A stretch of DNA of 28,713 nucleotides from Schoenoplectus triqueter. Lineage: Eukaryota; Streptophyta; Magnoliopsida; Poales; Cyperaceae. Every line of letters starts with the position of its first letter. The stretch's first letter is position 1. The stretch spans positions 1 to 28,713 of the forward strand of contig CAXKVV010001097.1 of NCBI GenBank assembly GCA_964058805.1. The letters run 5' to 3'. A program made the translations under genes and the position numbers. Of the stretch, positions 11,827 to 22,686 are shown one piece after another. The notes under the pieces were generated by a model. It saw nothing but the letters and a program-made list of their open reading frames with translations. It had not been told where the DNA came from and searched no databases.

Positions 11827-12060
11827 CTCTGTGTCAGAATCTCTTCCTTGCATAATTATGAAGAATATAAGATGTTGATTTATACCTATACAATTAATAT
11901 GATCCTATATAGAAGCCCTCTGAATTGATCTCGATCATTTCTTCTTCATTCCTTTGAAGCTTCTTAGAATCCTACAATTAAATCTCAAGAACACATTGTT
12001 AAATTCAATAAGGTTTTGCAAAATAATAAAATTAAAGAAATTGTTAAGTATAACAATTTC

Positions 12061-12903
12061 AATAATAAGTATACCTGAAGAAGAAGAGACATTCTCGTTC
12101 TTTTTATCCTACGGGAACTTAAGGCAATTACGCTTCTAATAGAAACACTCAACGTCAAAAATATCATTAGGTTTAGAAGCGATCAAAGTCACCACTTGAG
12201 ACTTCCATTTACCCTTGCCCTTAAACTTACACTTGAAATACTTCTTAATCTTCTTCCCGGTAGAATTGACCGCGAGGATATTCATAGATTCTTTGTTTAT
12301 GTTCTCTTTGATAATCTTAAGCAAACTTAGCAATTTATCCAAACTCTTAGATATTCTTACTATGTTGTAATTCATAATGAAATTTGAATAACGAGAAGAT
12401 AATGATGCGAAAATAATGTATGTAACTAGCTATGGGTCCCACTTACAGCCTAGCTTCTCAAGCTGCTCAATATATCATGTAACTTTAAACATATGAGAGC
12501 TTACAAACTCGTTATCGCACATTGAGCACTTCATAAATACTTTTGTGAGATTATAAATCTCAGTCTGAGCCTTCTCTTGAAATATTTTCTTGAGTTTGTC
12601 CATTATGTCAAACGCATCACGAGTATCGAATCTCTTCTGAAGCTCAGCACTCATAATGATGATCATCAGACATGAGATATCAAGCTCATCATCCATGAAC
12701 ATATTTTACTTCTCTCTGACAGATTTCTCTGTCTTGTCGCTTAGTTTGTTAGGCGAGGTTTCAGTTAAGTTGTATTCTGTTTTCTCGTATATCGGAATAA
12801 TTCTAAGATTATGATGTCAATCCATAAAATTTATTCCATCACGTTTTAATTTTTCTTTGTTTAAGAGAGAGCACAAGGAGAAAGAAGGTTCTTTTACCAT
12901 GAT
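12061..12903 (-). pseudogene. Decayed Copia gag
   Basis: Read on the minus strand, an ATG at 12902-12900 opens a gag-like frame (MVKEPSFSLCSLLNKEKLKR, then GINFMD followed by a stop where gag usually has W). It continues after breaks with MFMDDELDISCLMIIIMSAE and LQKRFDTRDAFDIMDKLKKI, a pattern typical of Copia gag proteins. A degenerate zinc-knuckle end (DVECFY, stop, KRNC) lies near 12140, followed by KKNENVSSSSGI at the junction with the solo LTR. Several in-frame stops show that it is not functional. The matching pol remnant is at 10829-9760. The LTRs of this older element were not identified. Confidence 0.82.
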
Positions 12904-13640
12904 ATATAAATTAAAATATTTGCATGTAGGTTATGTATAATTTATTTTATTTTATAAAAAATAAAACTCTCACTACATTTAATATTAAGTTTCGTAATAT
13001 GTAAGTTCGAGATCTCTATCTTCACTAAGACCTAAGCCAACAACGATATGAAACTTGAACTTAACTATTTTAGATAAGTAATAATTTGTTAATCACATCG
13101 TATGTAACTCTTTATTTCATTTCGAACGGCCCTTCTCAAGAAATAAAACTTCTCCCCAAAATGCAAAGTTGGGCCAGCGACGGCATAAAACCCTAAATCA
13201 CACCCCATCAAGTAAAATCTCTCTATTCGAGACGATATATCCGACATGCCCCCACTTCACCGAGAAATAGAATGCAATGTCTATTGAGTAAATCCCATCA
13301 ACAAGCTATATAAGACATCTATGAATATAGATTGAAGGGAGATTAACTTAATTTTAAGAGACTTTTACTTTATGTGACTCTATAATGATAGTCGTGATAG
13401 TATACACCCGTATATATCCTATGACTCACAATTCATTCATAAATCACATTAAAGTAAATATACAATCACAAATAAATAATTCATAACATATCACATATGT
13501 CGCGAGTTTGTATAGCTTTTGTGCTTCAAATGCGTCTGATTATCGTCTTTCGATCATCACCGTATTTAAAAGTAATAATCTCTTAGAGCATTATAAAATA
13601 TAGATATCGAGCTTAATAAAAAAACTCAAGCATGAAGATC
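12904..13640. other. Gene-free, probable remnant leader/LTR of the minus-strand Copia
   Basis: By position this should hold the leader and 5' LTR of the decayed element. No intact tRNA primer site (GCTCTGATACCA on the plus strand) was found, and no coding region is supported. Confidence 0.4.
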
Positions 13641-13749
13641 CCAAGACATAGTCTGATTAGGTTGGATTTATAATAATCAAAGATAATCAAAGTGATCTTG
13701 AGATTAAAACAATCAGATTGAAATAATTAAGCTGTAAAAGTTGTAATAA

Positions 13750-14334
13750 ACTCCTAACCATTGTAACGAATTAAATCAAGTTTGTACCGACCAAATTACT
13801 CCATGGCTAAAACTTACCCTAACCGTCACAAAGGGATATCCTATCTATTGTAACAAATTACTTCGAGGATAATTTTCATTGATTAACCGTTATAACGGAT
13901 CCTAACATCTTTTATAACGGATCTCAATATCATTTGTGTATAAAATTTAGCCAAAAGCTCTAGAATAATTCTCTCAAATATTCATTGTAACGGATCTTAC
14001 ATCTGTTGCAACAGATAAGTGCGTTAGAGTTCTCTCACCTAATCGTTGCAACGAATATGTCTGATTTATTATCGATTTTGGTGTATCTCCCTCTATATAT
14101 ACTTTCCCTTCTTCTCAAACCTGATGTTTTCACCTTGCAAGACCTAATTATCAAGTTCTCTGAGATTATATACTCAATTCTCTTCTATTCTAAACTCAAA
14201 ACTAGTTTGCAAAATCATTTGAGAATTTATGAGAAGTCAAATCTTGATTGTTCTATAGTGAGATTTCGTTCTTCACGCTCCACATATTTCTTTTGGCCGA
14301 CGGTTGTCCTGTTATTTGGTGTAAGAGATCGGAT
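13750..14334 (+). mobile_element. LTR-like segment with TATA box and motif-rich U3
   Basis: Here too, palindromic or half-palindromic NAACG motifs cluster: CATTGTAACG near 13757, CCGTTATAACGG near 13885, TATAACGGATC near 13913, CATTGTAACGGATC near 13984, CTGTTGCAACAG near 14000 and ATCGTTGCAACGAAT near 14041. About 50 bp downstream is a TATATATA box at 14094-14101, followed by a pyrimidine-rich stretch such as a transcription start region. The layout mirrors the solo LTR at 10830-12055 but in the opposite orientation. Element ends and a target duplication were not found, so this is an inferred LTR fragment. The 117-codon frame crossing it shows no recognisable protein. Confidence 0.45.
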
Positions 14335-15930
14335 GTCACACCCCAAACCAAAAGAATAGTGCTCGAGGATGATAGCCGCCACGTATACGCGAAAATATGC
14401 ATACACGTTGTTGGGTTTGTTACATGCATGAGATGTGAAATTTCAAAATATTTCATGCAACCCAATTGAAAACCAAGGATCATGTGTATAGAATTTGAAT
14501 CTAACAAATAAATTTATGAATAATATATACCTTACTTGGTATCATAATCAAATGCAATGACTTCCTTTAAATGGTGATTGTGTGCGCATTCACCAATCAC
14601 CGTAAAAATGTCGGTGTTAATCTCATCTCTCAAAAGCTTCCCAAACATTAAGCCTTTACCACATGCATTCCTTGACGCGTCGAAGCGAGATTGTTAGACC
14701 TCTAATAGAACAAGAATATCCAATCCATTTTGATTCTCAACGCATGAGAGAGATTGATCAGATAGATTGGAAACCCAAAAATTTAATCGACGGGGGAGAA
14801 GTTTTTTTTCTATTCCGCTAGAACAAAACACACGAAAAAAAACTTCGCACTATATTTCTCAGATGGTTGGCACAAAAGTTAACATAAGAAAAAAATTTCT
14901 TTTTATTTTCTTTTCGTGAGCTCTAGGGAGAACCAACACGCAGACGTAAAAGAAAAAAAACTAATTAATTTTAATTAGTGCTAATGGGAGGTGGGAGGTT
15001 ATAACCTTTCATTATTGCCTCCACTACTTCGTTTTTCTTTTTTTTTACCGAATAAAATTTATGGGCTAGGGCTCGCCCCGAATCCAAGTACATCTCATTT
15101 ATAATTTGGATCTCGTTCAAATCTATTCAATTCAAATTTAGTTAATCATGCCCCACATAATTAATTAATTGTTCTATGCTTTAACTTATCAAACAGAGTG
15201 ATCCAGTAGGATCCATGTCTTGATCAGTAATAAATTAATATGTATTAATTTATAAATCATAATTGACATCTAACAATACATTATAATCACCTGATCAAAC
15301 ACAAACATGCCACAATCCTTTAATTCTTTAGTATTAATTCTTTTATCACTTAATATCAATTAATTATTGTTAAGCGTCGGAATGTGTCATCCTTGATAAT
15401 TAATTATTTTCTTGACCCTCAGTGCATAATCATTTATATGTGATCATCCCATAATCACAAATTGCATGCATAATAATTATCACTACATCAAAGAGACCCA
15501 GAGATATCACTAATCTCATAAGAAATTAGATGGATAAACTATCCTATTGACTATTCATAATTCATAGCATAATTCATATATATCAGAAAATTACCTTTAT
15601 AGCTCTCGGTTAAAAGTAGTGTTTGATAATCACACAAAATATATATTAATTATCTAGAACTATGAATATCTCAGATAATAGAATTAATACTAATTTATGT
15701 CCTTACTGATGACACAAACATAATCCACACAACAAGTCAAAGTGAGATATGTTCAATATCATGCATCCCATACATGTTGTTTACCCTTGAAAAATCTCAA
15801 GGATAGAACAGATGAATAATCTGGAATAAGTAAAAGACAAAAAAGGAGTAGGAACCACCAGCCAGAAGAGGTCGCTGTCAAATTCCGGAGCAATTCTATT
15901 TGTCCCACAAGGAAATCCTGGGCATAAAAT
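14334..15930. other. Non-coding, retrotransposon-like region
   Basis: A TGTCACACCCCAAACC sequence at 14334 looks like the start of a Gypsy-type LTR, since many Del/Tekay LTRs begin TGTCACACCCC, but I found no matching end. An inverted pair TTGGGTT/AACCCAA (14411-14417 and 14459-14465) surrounds an AT-rich palindrome. The rest is AT-rich DNA without supported genes. Confidence 0.35.
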
Positions 15931-15934
15931 AAAG

Positions 15935-16296
15935 GGTATAAATACCCCACCATCCGTTATCCGCTCGGCGTGAGTGACAGCCGAGAGGATCAAGAGAGAA
16001 GAGAGATCTCTCGGGTATCACCATGTGATCATACTTTTTCTGACAAGTGGGACCCACCTGGCAATCCCTCATAAGCAGCTTCAACAGCCTGAACCTAGCT
16101 TATCCACTCAATCTAACCAAACCAGAATAAGGATTAAGCATTAATCCCACATGAAAATCTTAGACAAAAGGCTGAAGGTATAAATACTATGTCGCCTCCT
16201 ATTCATTTGAAATAGATGACTCTCAGGAGATCCAGGAGAGAAAATCTCCTGATGGGTCATCCATTTAAACCATTTTCACTGACAGGTGGATCCCAC
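15935..16296. repeat. Diverged duplication of a TATA-containing unit, about 240-bp period
   Basis: The 11-mer GGTATAAATAC occurs at 15935-15945 and 16177-16187. Each copy is followed, about 100 bp later, by GACA(A/G)GTGG(G/A)(A/T)CCCAC (near 16042 and 16281), with GAGA-rich sequence between. Two old copies of one promoter-like unit are the simplest reading. Confidence 0.6.
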
Positions 16297-16466
16297 ACCT
16301 CAGTGATGGACATTAAGAAAGTCAAGATCAAACCCTAGATATTAACCTTCAAAGCAAACCTTATGAGCTGAACCAAAACAATCATTGTACAGCAAATAAC
16401 TATGTCAACGCCGAGCCAGTATTTTGATACAACCAATCATAAAAAATCTCAATGTGATTTTGCTTT

Positions 16467-16695
16467 CAAGACTGATTAGGTGCCAAAGCTATGAGCAACC
16501 ACCTGATCATACTATGATTTATGTCAATTGATGATAAGTAATTATCCTTTGACCAGATCACCTTCATGAGAAGGGATTGAAAGTCAAATTCACAAGACTG
16601 ATCAGGTGCCAAAGCTATGAGCAACCATCTTATCACGACTAGATTTGTATCAACTGTTGATAAGTAATCAGCTTTTGATCAAATCAAATCCTAAT
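16467..16695. repeat. Tandem repeat, two copies of about 126 bp
   Basis: The unit beginning CAAGACTGAT(T/C)AGGTGCC starts at 16467 and again at 16593. The GGTGCCAAAGCTATGAGCAA core is identical in both copies; the remainder is diverged. It is non-coding and consistent with retrotransposon-derived DNA. Confidence 0.8.
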
Positions 16696-17099
16696 AAACA
16701 TCAATACAAGTCTAATTGGTGTTTAATTAGGATGGTTTCTGCAAAGAGAGTTTATTTGGCGGAGACACTGAGCTACAACTGAGAAATGAAGATTTTATCC
16801 AAAAGAAAACAGGGCTTTCTTGACAAATAAAATTTTAATGCAAGGAGGCAAGGGCAAAAGTGGAATTAAAAATTACAGAGGTGATCATCATGAATTTAGG
16901 GATTTTTTATAAAAATTTCATGATTTTTGGATAAATGGAGCTATTAAAATAAATTCAGAGAAGATAAAACAGATTAAATAGGCAGATCAAGGGCTGAGAT
17001 TCAATCAAGGACTTATCTGGGTGCAACTTGGGGATAGATGCACTGCTGGGTGCAAATTAGGGATCTCAAATACATACAGAATCAGAGAAGAGAGAGAGG

Positions 17100-17365
17100 G
17101 TGCCACGTGTCAGCACCTCATTGGACCACATCAGCATGTCAGTGCCATGTGTCAACACCTCATTGGTCCACCTCACCACTGTGGGCCCCACTCTGACACA
17201 AGTCACCTGACAGGTGGGCCCTACCATAGTGCCATGTGGTAGACAGCCAGTGGTCCACCTCAATCAGCCTACACCACATGGCACAGCCATGACAGTGCCA
17301 CCTCATCTAGCCTATGCCACATGGCACAACCACAACAAGCCACCTCATCTTAATTGTGCCACATG
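17100..17365. promoter_or_regulatory. Array of six GTGCCAYRTG motifs (G-box/E-box-like)
   Basis: Copies on the plus strand: GTGCCACGTG at 17100, GTGCCATGTG at 17142 and 17229, GTGCCACATG at 17356. Inverted copies, CACATGGCAC, are at 17275 and 17318. The first contains a perfect G-box (CACGTG, 17104-17109); the others contain CATGTG/CACATG. CACCTCATTGG-type sequence repeats between them. The block is clearly more GC-rich than its surroundings. Regulation by bHLH, bZIP or NAC proteins is possible but inferred. Confidence 0.6.
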
Positions 17366-17599
17366 CCAGCTCAGGTTCAGCCACTTCAGCACTTATTAAC
17401 ATGCCATTAGGATTAAAAAGGGAGTGTTTAACTCAACAACCAATTAGATATTGTCAACTCAGCTCAATTAACACTAATCTGTGCACTAATGATACCTGTA
17501 AGCCTAAGCTCAGAGAGCTTACAGGTGGGACCTACTAGTCAGATTTATGAGTCTAAGGCGCAAAGAGCCAAGTCTACACAATAATACTAGCTGAGATTT

Positions 17600-18294
17600 A
17601 AAAAGAGAGAAAAGAGGAGTATGCACCTGGCTCTTGCGACCTCTGCCTCTGCACCCTTCTTCTCCTATGCCTTGGTTCACATGTGCTAGGCGCAGGCACT
17701 GAGGGGCTTGCTCCCTCCCCCCTCCTTCTCCTCTTCTTCTTCCTCTCGACAGCCGAGATTATGGAAGGTGCCATCAATGGAGATTGAATAAAGGGCTAAG
17801 TTTCAAGCCGATTGCCCCTGACTACAACTATATCACACAAAGGAGAGCATGTGCATCATGTTAGATTTTAAAATGATGCAATATAGAGAGAGATAGGGCA
17901 GAGATAATTACCTCGAGTCAAAATCTTGAACTTGTCAATTGAAACTTAAAACTTGCAATTGATGGCTGGGAGAGCTTCCAGGACCTTAGGCGATGGTGTT
18001 AGAACAAAAATTGAAAGGAGTTGAGTGTTGGAGATGAGAGATGCACCAATTCACCCCTCGGTCTAGAAATAAGATGATCTAATACTATGCTAGAGATAGC
18101 AAATCGACAGAGAAGATGCACGGAGAGTTGCCTAACTCTAAATTGATGAGATTGAAGCTTTAGAATGCAAGGAATGATAAAGAGATCAAGGAGAAAAGTT
18201 GAGGCTTAGTTATAGGCTTGTAATGAAGAAGAAGATGTGAATTAAGATCAATTCTGTAAAATGGAGCTAAGAGAGCATATGAGCAGTTTATATA
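17600..18294 (-). other. Promoter-like minus-strand region, no confirmed gene
   Basis: A TATATAAA box on the minus strand (18294-18287) is followed by pyrimidine-rich sequence and a possible splice donor (CGAG then GTAATT, near 17913). Further on is a 58-codon very basic ORF (17774-17598, with an RKKKRRRR stretch). No family was recognised. It could be a retrotransposon leader or chance. Confidence 0.3.
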
Positions 18295-18546
18295 AGAATA
18301 GTCTAATGCCTAGAAGGGTCTAGAAGGGGCTAGAGGGGCCTGAGGAAGTGTGAGAACCGATTAGTGGCAAATCAGTAAATAAATGGAAAAGCTTAACAAC
18401 CTTCAGGCAGTTGCACACGACTTTGGCAATTAGAAACTGGGTTCAGTGAACCATAAAGCACACAAGAAAGCAATTTAAGTGAGTGATGCAATGCACCAAG
18501 TGCAAACGAATTATAGAGTCAAATTCGGTCAAACCAACTCAATCTC

Positions 18547-19140
18547 TATATAAACCTCAATCCAGCAGATATAAAAAAAAGGGAGAGCAGCATATATACA
18601 GAGCATCTAACCTCTCAAGATCATTTAAGAAGCCTAGAGAGCAAGTAAGAAACCGATTGACCAATTGATCTCAACAAGTGTTGAGAACTTAGCAAACAAC
18701 CTTCTCTCTCCACCATTAACGATAATTTCAAGGGTCTAGAGCTACATAGAAGAAGGATAGGTGAGTGTAATCAATGAAAGCTAAGAGCTTGAGATGTAGT
18801 TGTATTCAATTTCGATCAATTTCAATAAAATTCGGTATTGTTATCAGTTATTTGCAATTTTCTTTTTTAATTCTGTCGAATTTCTTGATTTCTTTGATTA
18901 AATCTCTTCAATACACTGTCGCCTTGCCATCTAAATGATTTCTTTGATATTTCTTTGCTTCTTTTTCAATTGAACTGAGTGAATGACGACTGAATCGCGA
19001 TTGTCAGTAAAGCTAGTCGAAGACCGAGTGATCTCCTAGCTCAAACTGTAATAATTGATTGATCGAAGGTCACTGACCTCTCAATCCTTATATTTCTAAG
19101 CAATTGTGTCAAGATTTTAGCTTTGAATCGAGTAATTGAT
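18547..19140 (+). promoter_or_regulatory. LTR-like plus-strand promoter and R/U5-like region
   Basis: A TATATAAA box at 18547-18554 is followed by a leader-like stretch, an AG/GTGAGT donor-like site near 18760 and an AATAAAATTC poly(A)-like signal near 18825 followed by T-rich sequence. This order (TATA, short transcript, AATAAA, T-rich) is what Gypsy LTRs show. LTR ends, primer site and coding domains were not found. Confidence 0.35.
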
Positions 19141-19454
19141 TCAAATTCTTGAAATTCATTGTTGTAACCCGAGTTGATATAACAATTGTACATCTAAATA
19201 CTACAATTGATCAAGTTAGTCACCTTGATTGATGCGCATTGCATAGGCGATAAGTTATATGACTTAAAAATCAAAGGAATCTTGACAATTGGTTGGAAAT
19301 ATAACGATTGATACTGAATTCATAACCGGTACCAATCGCAGTTACTGTTTAATCGTGATTCACTCAATAATAGAAGTAATTACAACAATTGAATCACTTC
19401 TGGGTATAATTAGGACTTAGAACTATGTAATTGAACAAATAATGACAAAGAATC

Positions 19455-19853
19455 ATGATCCAAATAACTCAATTTGAGAAAGGAATGCAACTGGTACCAA
19501 CCGGTACAGGACCAGTGAAAAGAAGAGTCAATGCCGGCGATCCACCGTACCGATCTATGATCGGAATATACCAATCGACTCCTCACGACAAGGCGATGCT
19601 AGAGGCGGTGGCTGATCTCCGATTAGGCCACCGGAGCACTGAGATTATCCCTTCAGTACGCATCTCAAAGCACGGGAGAGAGAGACAAAAGAGAACGATC
19701 TCAACACCAATCTCAAAGAATCACACGAATATTGGAGCGAATCCAAGGGAGCTGGGCCATCGGACGTTTAGAAAATTAAAGCACAAACCAATTTGGGCCT
19801 TTGATCTACCTAACACCGATCTCAATTCAATCCGGCGACCCAAATACGAATAG
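19455..19853 (+). CDS. Orphan ORF, 132 codons, unknown
   Basis: The frame runs from an ATG to a TAG and is more balanced in base composition, with more CpG, than the AT-rich DNA on either side. The product is very basic and hydrophilic (GPVKRRVNAGDPPYR; KHGRERQKRTI) with no membrane segment, signal peptide or catalytic motif that I recognise. It lies downstream of LTR-like sequence, where a Gypsy-type element would carry its leader or gag, but it resembles no gag, zinc knuckle or protease. It may be a decayed retroelement frame or a chance ORF. Function unknown. Confidence 0.25.
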   Translation: MIQITQFEKGMQLVPTGTGPVKRRVNAGDPPYRSMIGIYQSTPHDKAMLEAVADLRLGHRSTEIIPSVRISKHGRERQKRTISTPISKNHTNIGANPRELGHRTFRKLKHKPIWAFDLPNTDLNSIRRPKYE

Positions 19854-19899
19854 AGTTGTATGAAAGACTTGTGCTAATCTCAACACAAATCCAAAGGCC

Positions 19900-21180
19900 C
19901 AGATTAAGCCCAGTATATTCAATTAATAACAGAAATTTAGAACAAAGAGTAAATAAATCATTTAAAAATATTCCTAAACTCCAAATTAACTCAAATTTGT
20001 TTTTAAAAATTCTTTATTTTCCCTAGTATTTTTCTGTAGAAGAATATTTTAATTTTAAAAATACTATTATATTGAAACAATTTAAAAGTAAAGACAATAT
20101 ATTATATTTTTCTATTTGACTTAGCTTTGACTTGTCATTTTGACTATTATAAAAATTCCAAAATTCAAATAAAATTACGAATCATAACTAGACATATTTT
20201 ACTGATTTTTCAAGTGATTTTTCATAAAATAATAATAATAATAAATTTAATAAGCAATAATAAAATAAATTCTATTCTTTATTATAAAAATAATAAATAA
20301 CAATGAAATCTATTAACAATAAATAAATATTATTTTAATCTTTTTCATAAATAATAAATAATAAATATACCTTATTCCATTTAAAAATCCAAAATGAAAT
20401 TATATAATAAACTAAATTATATCCTTTTGACTATAATATAGAAATCTAAAACTCAAATAAAAAAATATAATAATAATAGAATAAATCTTATCATTTTTAG
20501 TTTAAAAAAATATAAATAAAAATATAATAAGAAATAAATCATTCCTAATATTTTTGTGAATAAAATTCAATAAGGAGAATAATGATTATAATAAAGAATA
20601 TAATAAATCTCATTCTTTTAGCTATTATAAAATCTCAAAAATTCAAATAAAATCATAAATAATAGCTAATTCATTTCATATTATTTTTTATAAGCAATTT
20701 TCTACAAAAATAAATAGAGTGAAAAGTAATAAAAATAAAAAATCCTATTATTTTAGCCTAGAATTCAATAAAATCATAAAATCCATTTTCTATTATTCTT
20801 CTACAAATAATAAATAAAATAAAAGCAATAAAATAAAAATACTACTTTAAAAAGCGTAGAATTCAAATAAAATTCATTTTTTATTATTTTTCTACAAGTA
20901 ATAAATAGAATGAAAGTAATACAAACAAAGCTCAAAAATTCAAATAAAATCATAAATAGAACAAAAATAATAAAAATAATAATTCTTTTAGCTATTGAAA
21001 ATCCTAAAATCAAAACAAAAAAATCTTGAACAATAGCTAACTCATTTTCTATTATTTTTGTAAGTAATTTTCTACAAAAATAAATAGAATTTAAAAATAA
21101 AGATAAATTCACCTTTGTAATTGAGATAATAATGTAAGGTATTATCTTAATAATAAAAAAAATCAATAAAAATATAATAA
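19900..21180. repeat. AT-rich degenerate tandem-repeat region
   Basis: About 1.3 kb is dominated by variants of ATTCAAATAAAATCATAAAT followed by TTCTATTATTTTTCTACAA and AATAAATAGAA (clear copies start near 20643, 20763, 20860 and 20938). Spacing is about 80-120 bp and identity is uneven. No gene is present; the open frame on the minus strand here is a by-product of A/T composition. Confidence 0.65.
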
Positions 21181-21565
21181 TCTTTTTACATTTTAGAGGT
21201 GATTAAATATGCTCATATAAGACGTTGAGAAGTAACACAATTGATTCTTACACAAGTAATGCAACATCTAGTATAGTCAGTTGAGACAAGAAAATCTTGA
21301 CGTACGTGAGAGAATGACTAAGGCTATGACATCAACACAAGTGGAAGAACATCACAGTGTCTAAGGAGGGGATATCATGATGGCCCTGTGTCATGAACAA
21401 GTAATTCATGACCAAACATGCTAGTAAGACTAAACTAATCCGTCGATGAGTTTGTCTTCTAGTTCGGAGGATCGAATCGTTCTGTAGTTGATTCATCCTC
21501 CAACAGTGGAATGAACCGTTCAATAATATGTTCTTTCACTGACACATGCCTCAACGTCAAGCTAG
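21181..21565. other. Unassigned repeat-like DNA left of a solo LTR
   Basis: No gene is supported. The sequence continues beyond the solo LTR at 23019 once that insertion is removed, so both sides were one older stretch. Confidence 0.45.
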
Positions 21566-21945
21566 CTTAGTGTTGTGATATTTTCAAACTAATAAAATTA
21601 ACCTAATACACACAAGAGGAAACCGCAAGCGCACGACCTACCGTGTAGTATTTAGGTGTCGATCCCACAGAGACTGATTAAACTACCGATATAGACAACT
21701 TCTTTAAGCTAGACCGTAAAATTTGAAAAGGTTTCTAAACTAAATATTTCTCTAAAATTAACAAGTAAATTGAACTAAGTTTGGATTACTTTAAGGTTAA
21801 GAGAGTCTAGGGTTTCAGCATCACCATCCACTTGAGTTTTAATCGTACTATTTATGTATTTTAACGCTAATTTATGAGGATTACCATCTAATTTAGTACC
21901 AAGTTCCTGGTTAGGGTTTGGCACAGTATTTCAATTAGGGCAAAC

Positions 21946-22104
21946 TTCACGGTTAAGTCCATCGTTTTTCCTAATTAAAACCCGTTAAGTTCTGGTAATT
22001 CTAAACCTTTTAAAGATTAATTATTCACGGTTAGGTCCATCTAATTAATACTCTAAATGTTCAGAAAAGTCCCAACTAACCTAGACTTCACGGTTAGGTC
22101 CATC
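21946..22104. repeat. Three copies of TTCACGGTTARGTCC in the solo LTR
   Basis: Copies start at 21946, 22024 and 22087, each within a similar TAATTA/CCTAGG context. They look like old short tandem duplications in the LTR. Confidence 0.7.
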
Positions 22105-22686
22105 ACCTAGGGTTAGATACCGCTTTTGGAGGTCGAAGAACCATCAGATTTTGGTTAGAAACCTAAACAATTCTCTAAGATACATGTGCAATTCTAATAT
22201 CGTTTGCAGGTTATGAATCTATACTATCTAGGGTTTTTAATCCCAGAAGGATTACTAATACAAACATAAAACAATTCAATCCATGCACAGTAATACAATC
22301 ACAAAAGCAATTCATAAAATAAAGCAATTAAAACAACAATAAGTACGATTAAACTTCAAGTTTCAAGTTACATGCCTAAACCCTAGAGAGACGACTACTC
22401 TTCCATGGAAGAGAAAGAATCACAGATAAAAGCAATGAAAAACAGAAAGAAAATCATCAAGAGAATAAGAGTTACACCCAGTTTTTGATTTCTCCTTCTT
22501 TTGCCTTCTTCTCTCTCCAAATCTCTCAAAGAAATTCCAAAAAACTTCTCTTCAATCTGTCCTAGGGCGGTTATGGACTTTTGGAGGCGTTCTCTTCTGT
22601 TTAAAATCGAATCTGGAGCCTTCTGGGGTGAAGAGATGCTTTCAGGGGCGAAACAGAACCGCTCTTTACGGCCCGAAAAGAAAAGA

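Larger units (their letters stand above)
10830..12055 (-). mobile_element. Solo LTR of a Copia-type retrotransposon, inserted in the older Copia element
   Basis: This 1226-bp block starts with TG and ends with CA, and is flanked by the 5-bp duplication ATTTC (10825-10829 and 12056-12060). It lies exactly where the older Copia frame breaks: ILIIEI on one side and EINLTT on the other overlap at the duplicated site. The functional direction is minus: a motif-rich U3 (11826-11327), a TATAAAA box (11287-11281), and near the end a GAGACCCGG...GACGTAGGC...CCGAACTCCG stretch like the R/U5 end of Copia LTRs. No internal domain or second LTR is present, so recombination between two LTRs probably removed the body. 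The ends also share imperfect inverted similarity of about 20 bp. Confidence 0.85.

Noticed and set aside
14006..14359. 117-codon plus-strand ORF
   Set aside because: It starts in a motif-rich LTR U3 and runs over the TATA box; no recognisable domain.
16467..17365. Possible CRISPR-like or satellite array
   Set aside because: Repeat units are few, diverged and unevenly spaced, and the context is clearly a plant nuclear genome.
17021..17538. Cluster of overlapping ORFs on both strands
   Set aside because: They arise from the GTGCCAYRTG repeats, which lack stop codons in several frames; the peptides are repetitive (His/Thr/Pro) without known folds.
17598..17774. 58-codon very basic minus-strand ORF (MAPSIISAVERKKK...)
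   Set aside because: Purine-tract composition explains the Arg/Lys runs. There is no family match and no supported transcript, so it is mentioned only within the region entry.
20801..21166. 121-codon minus-strand ORF rich in Ile/Phe
   Set aside because: It looks like a membrane protein only because the AT-rich tandem repeats translate to Ile, Phe, Leu and Tyr; no conserved pattern.
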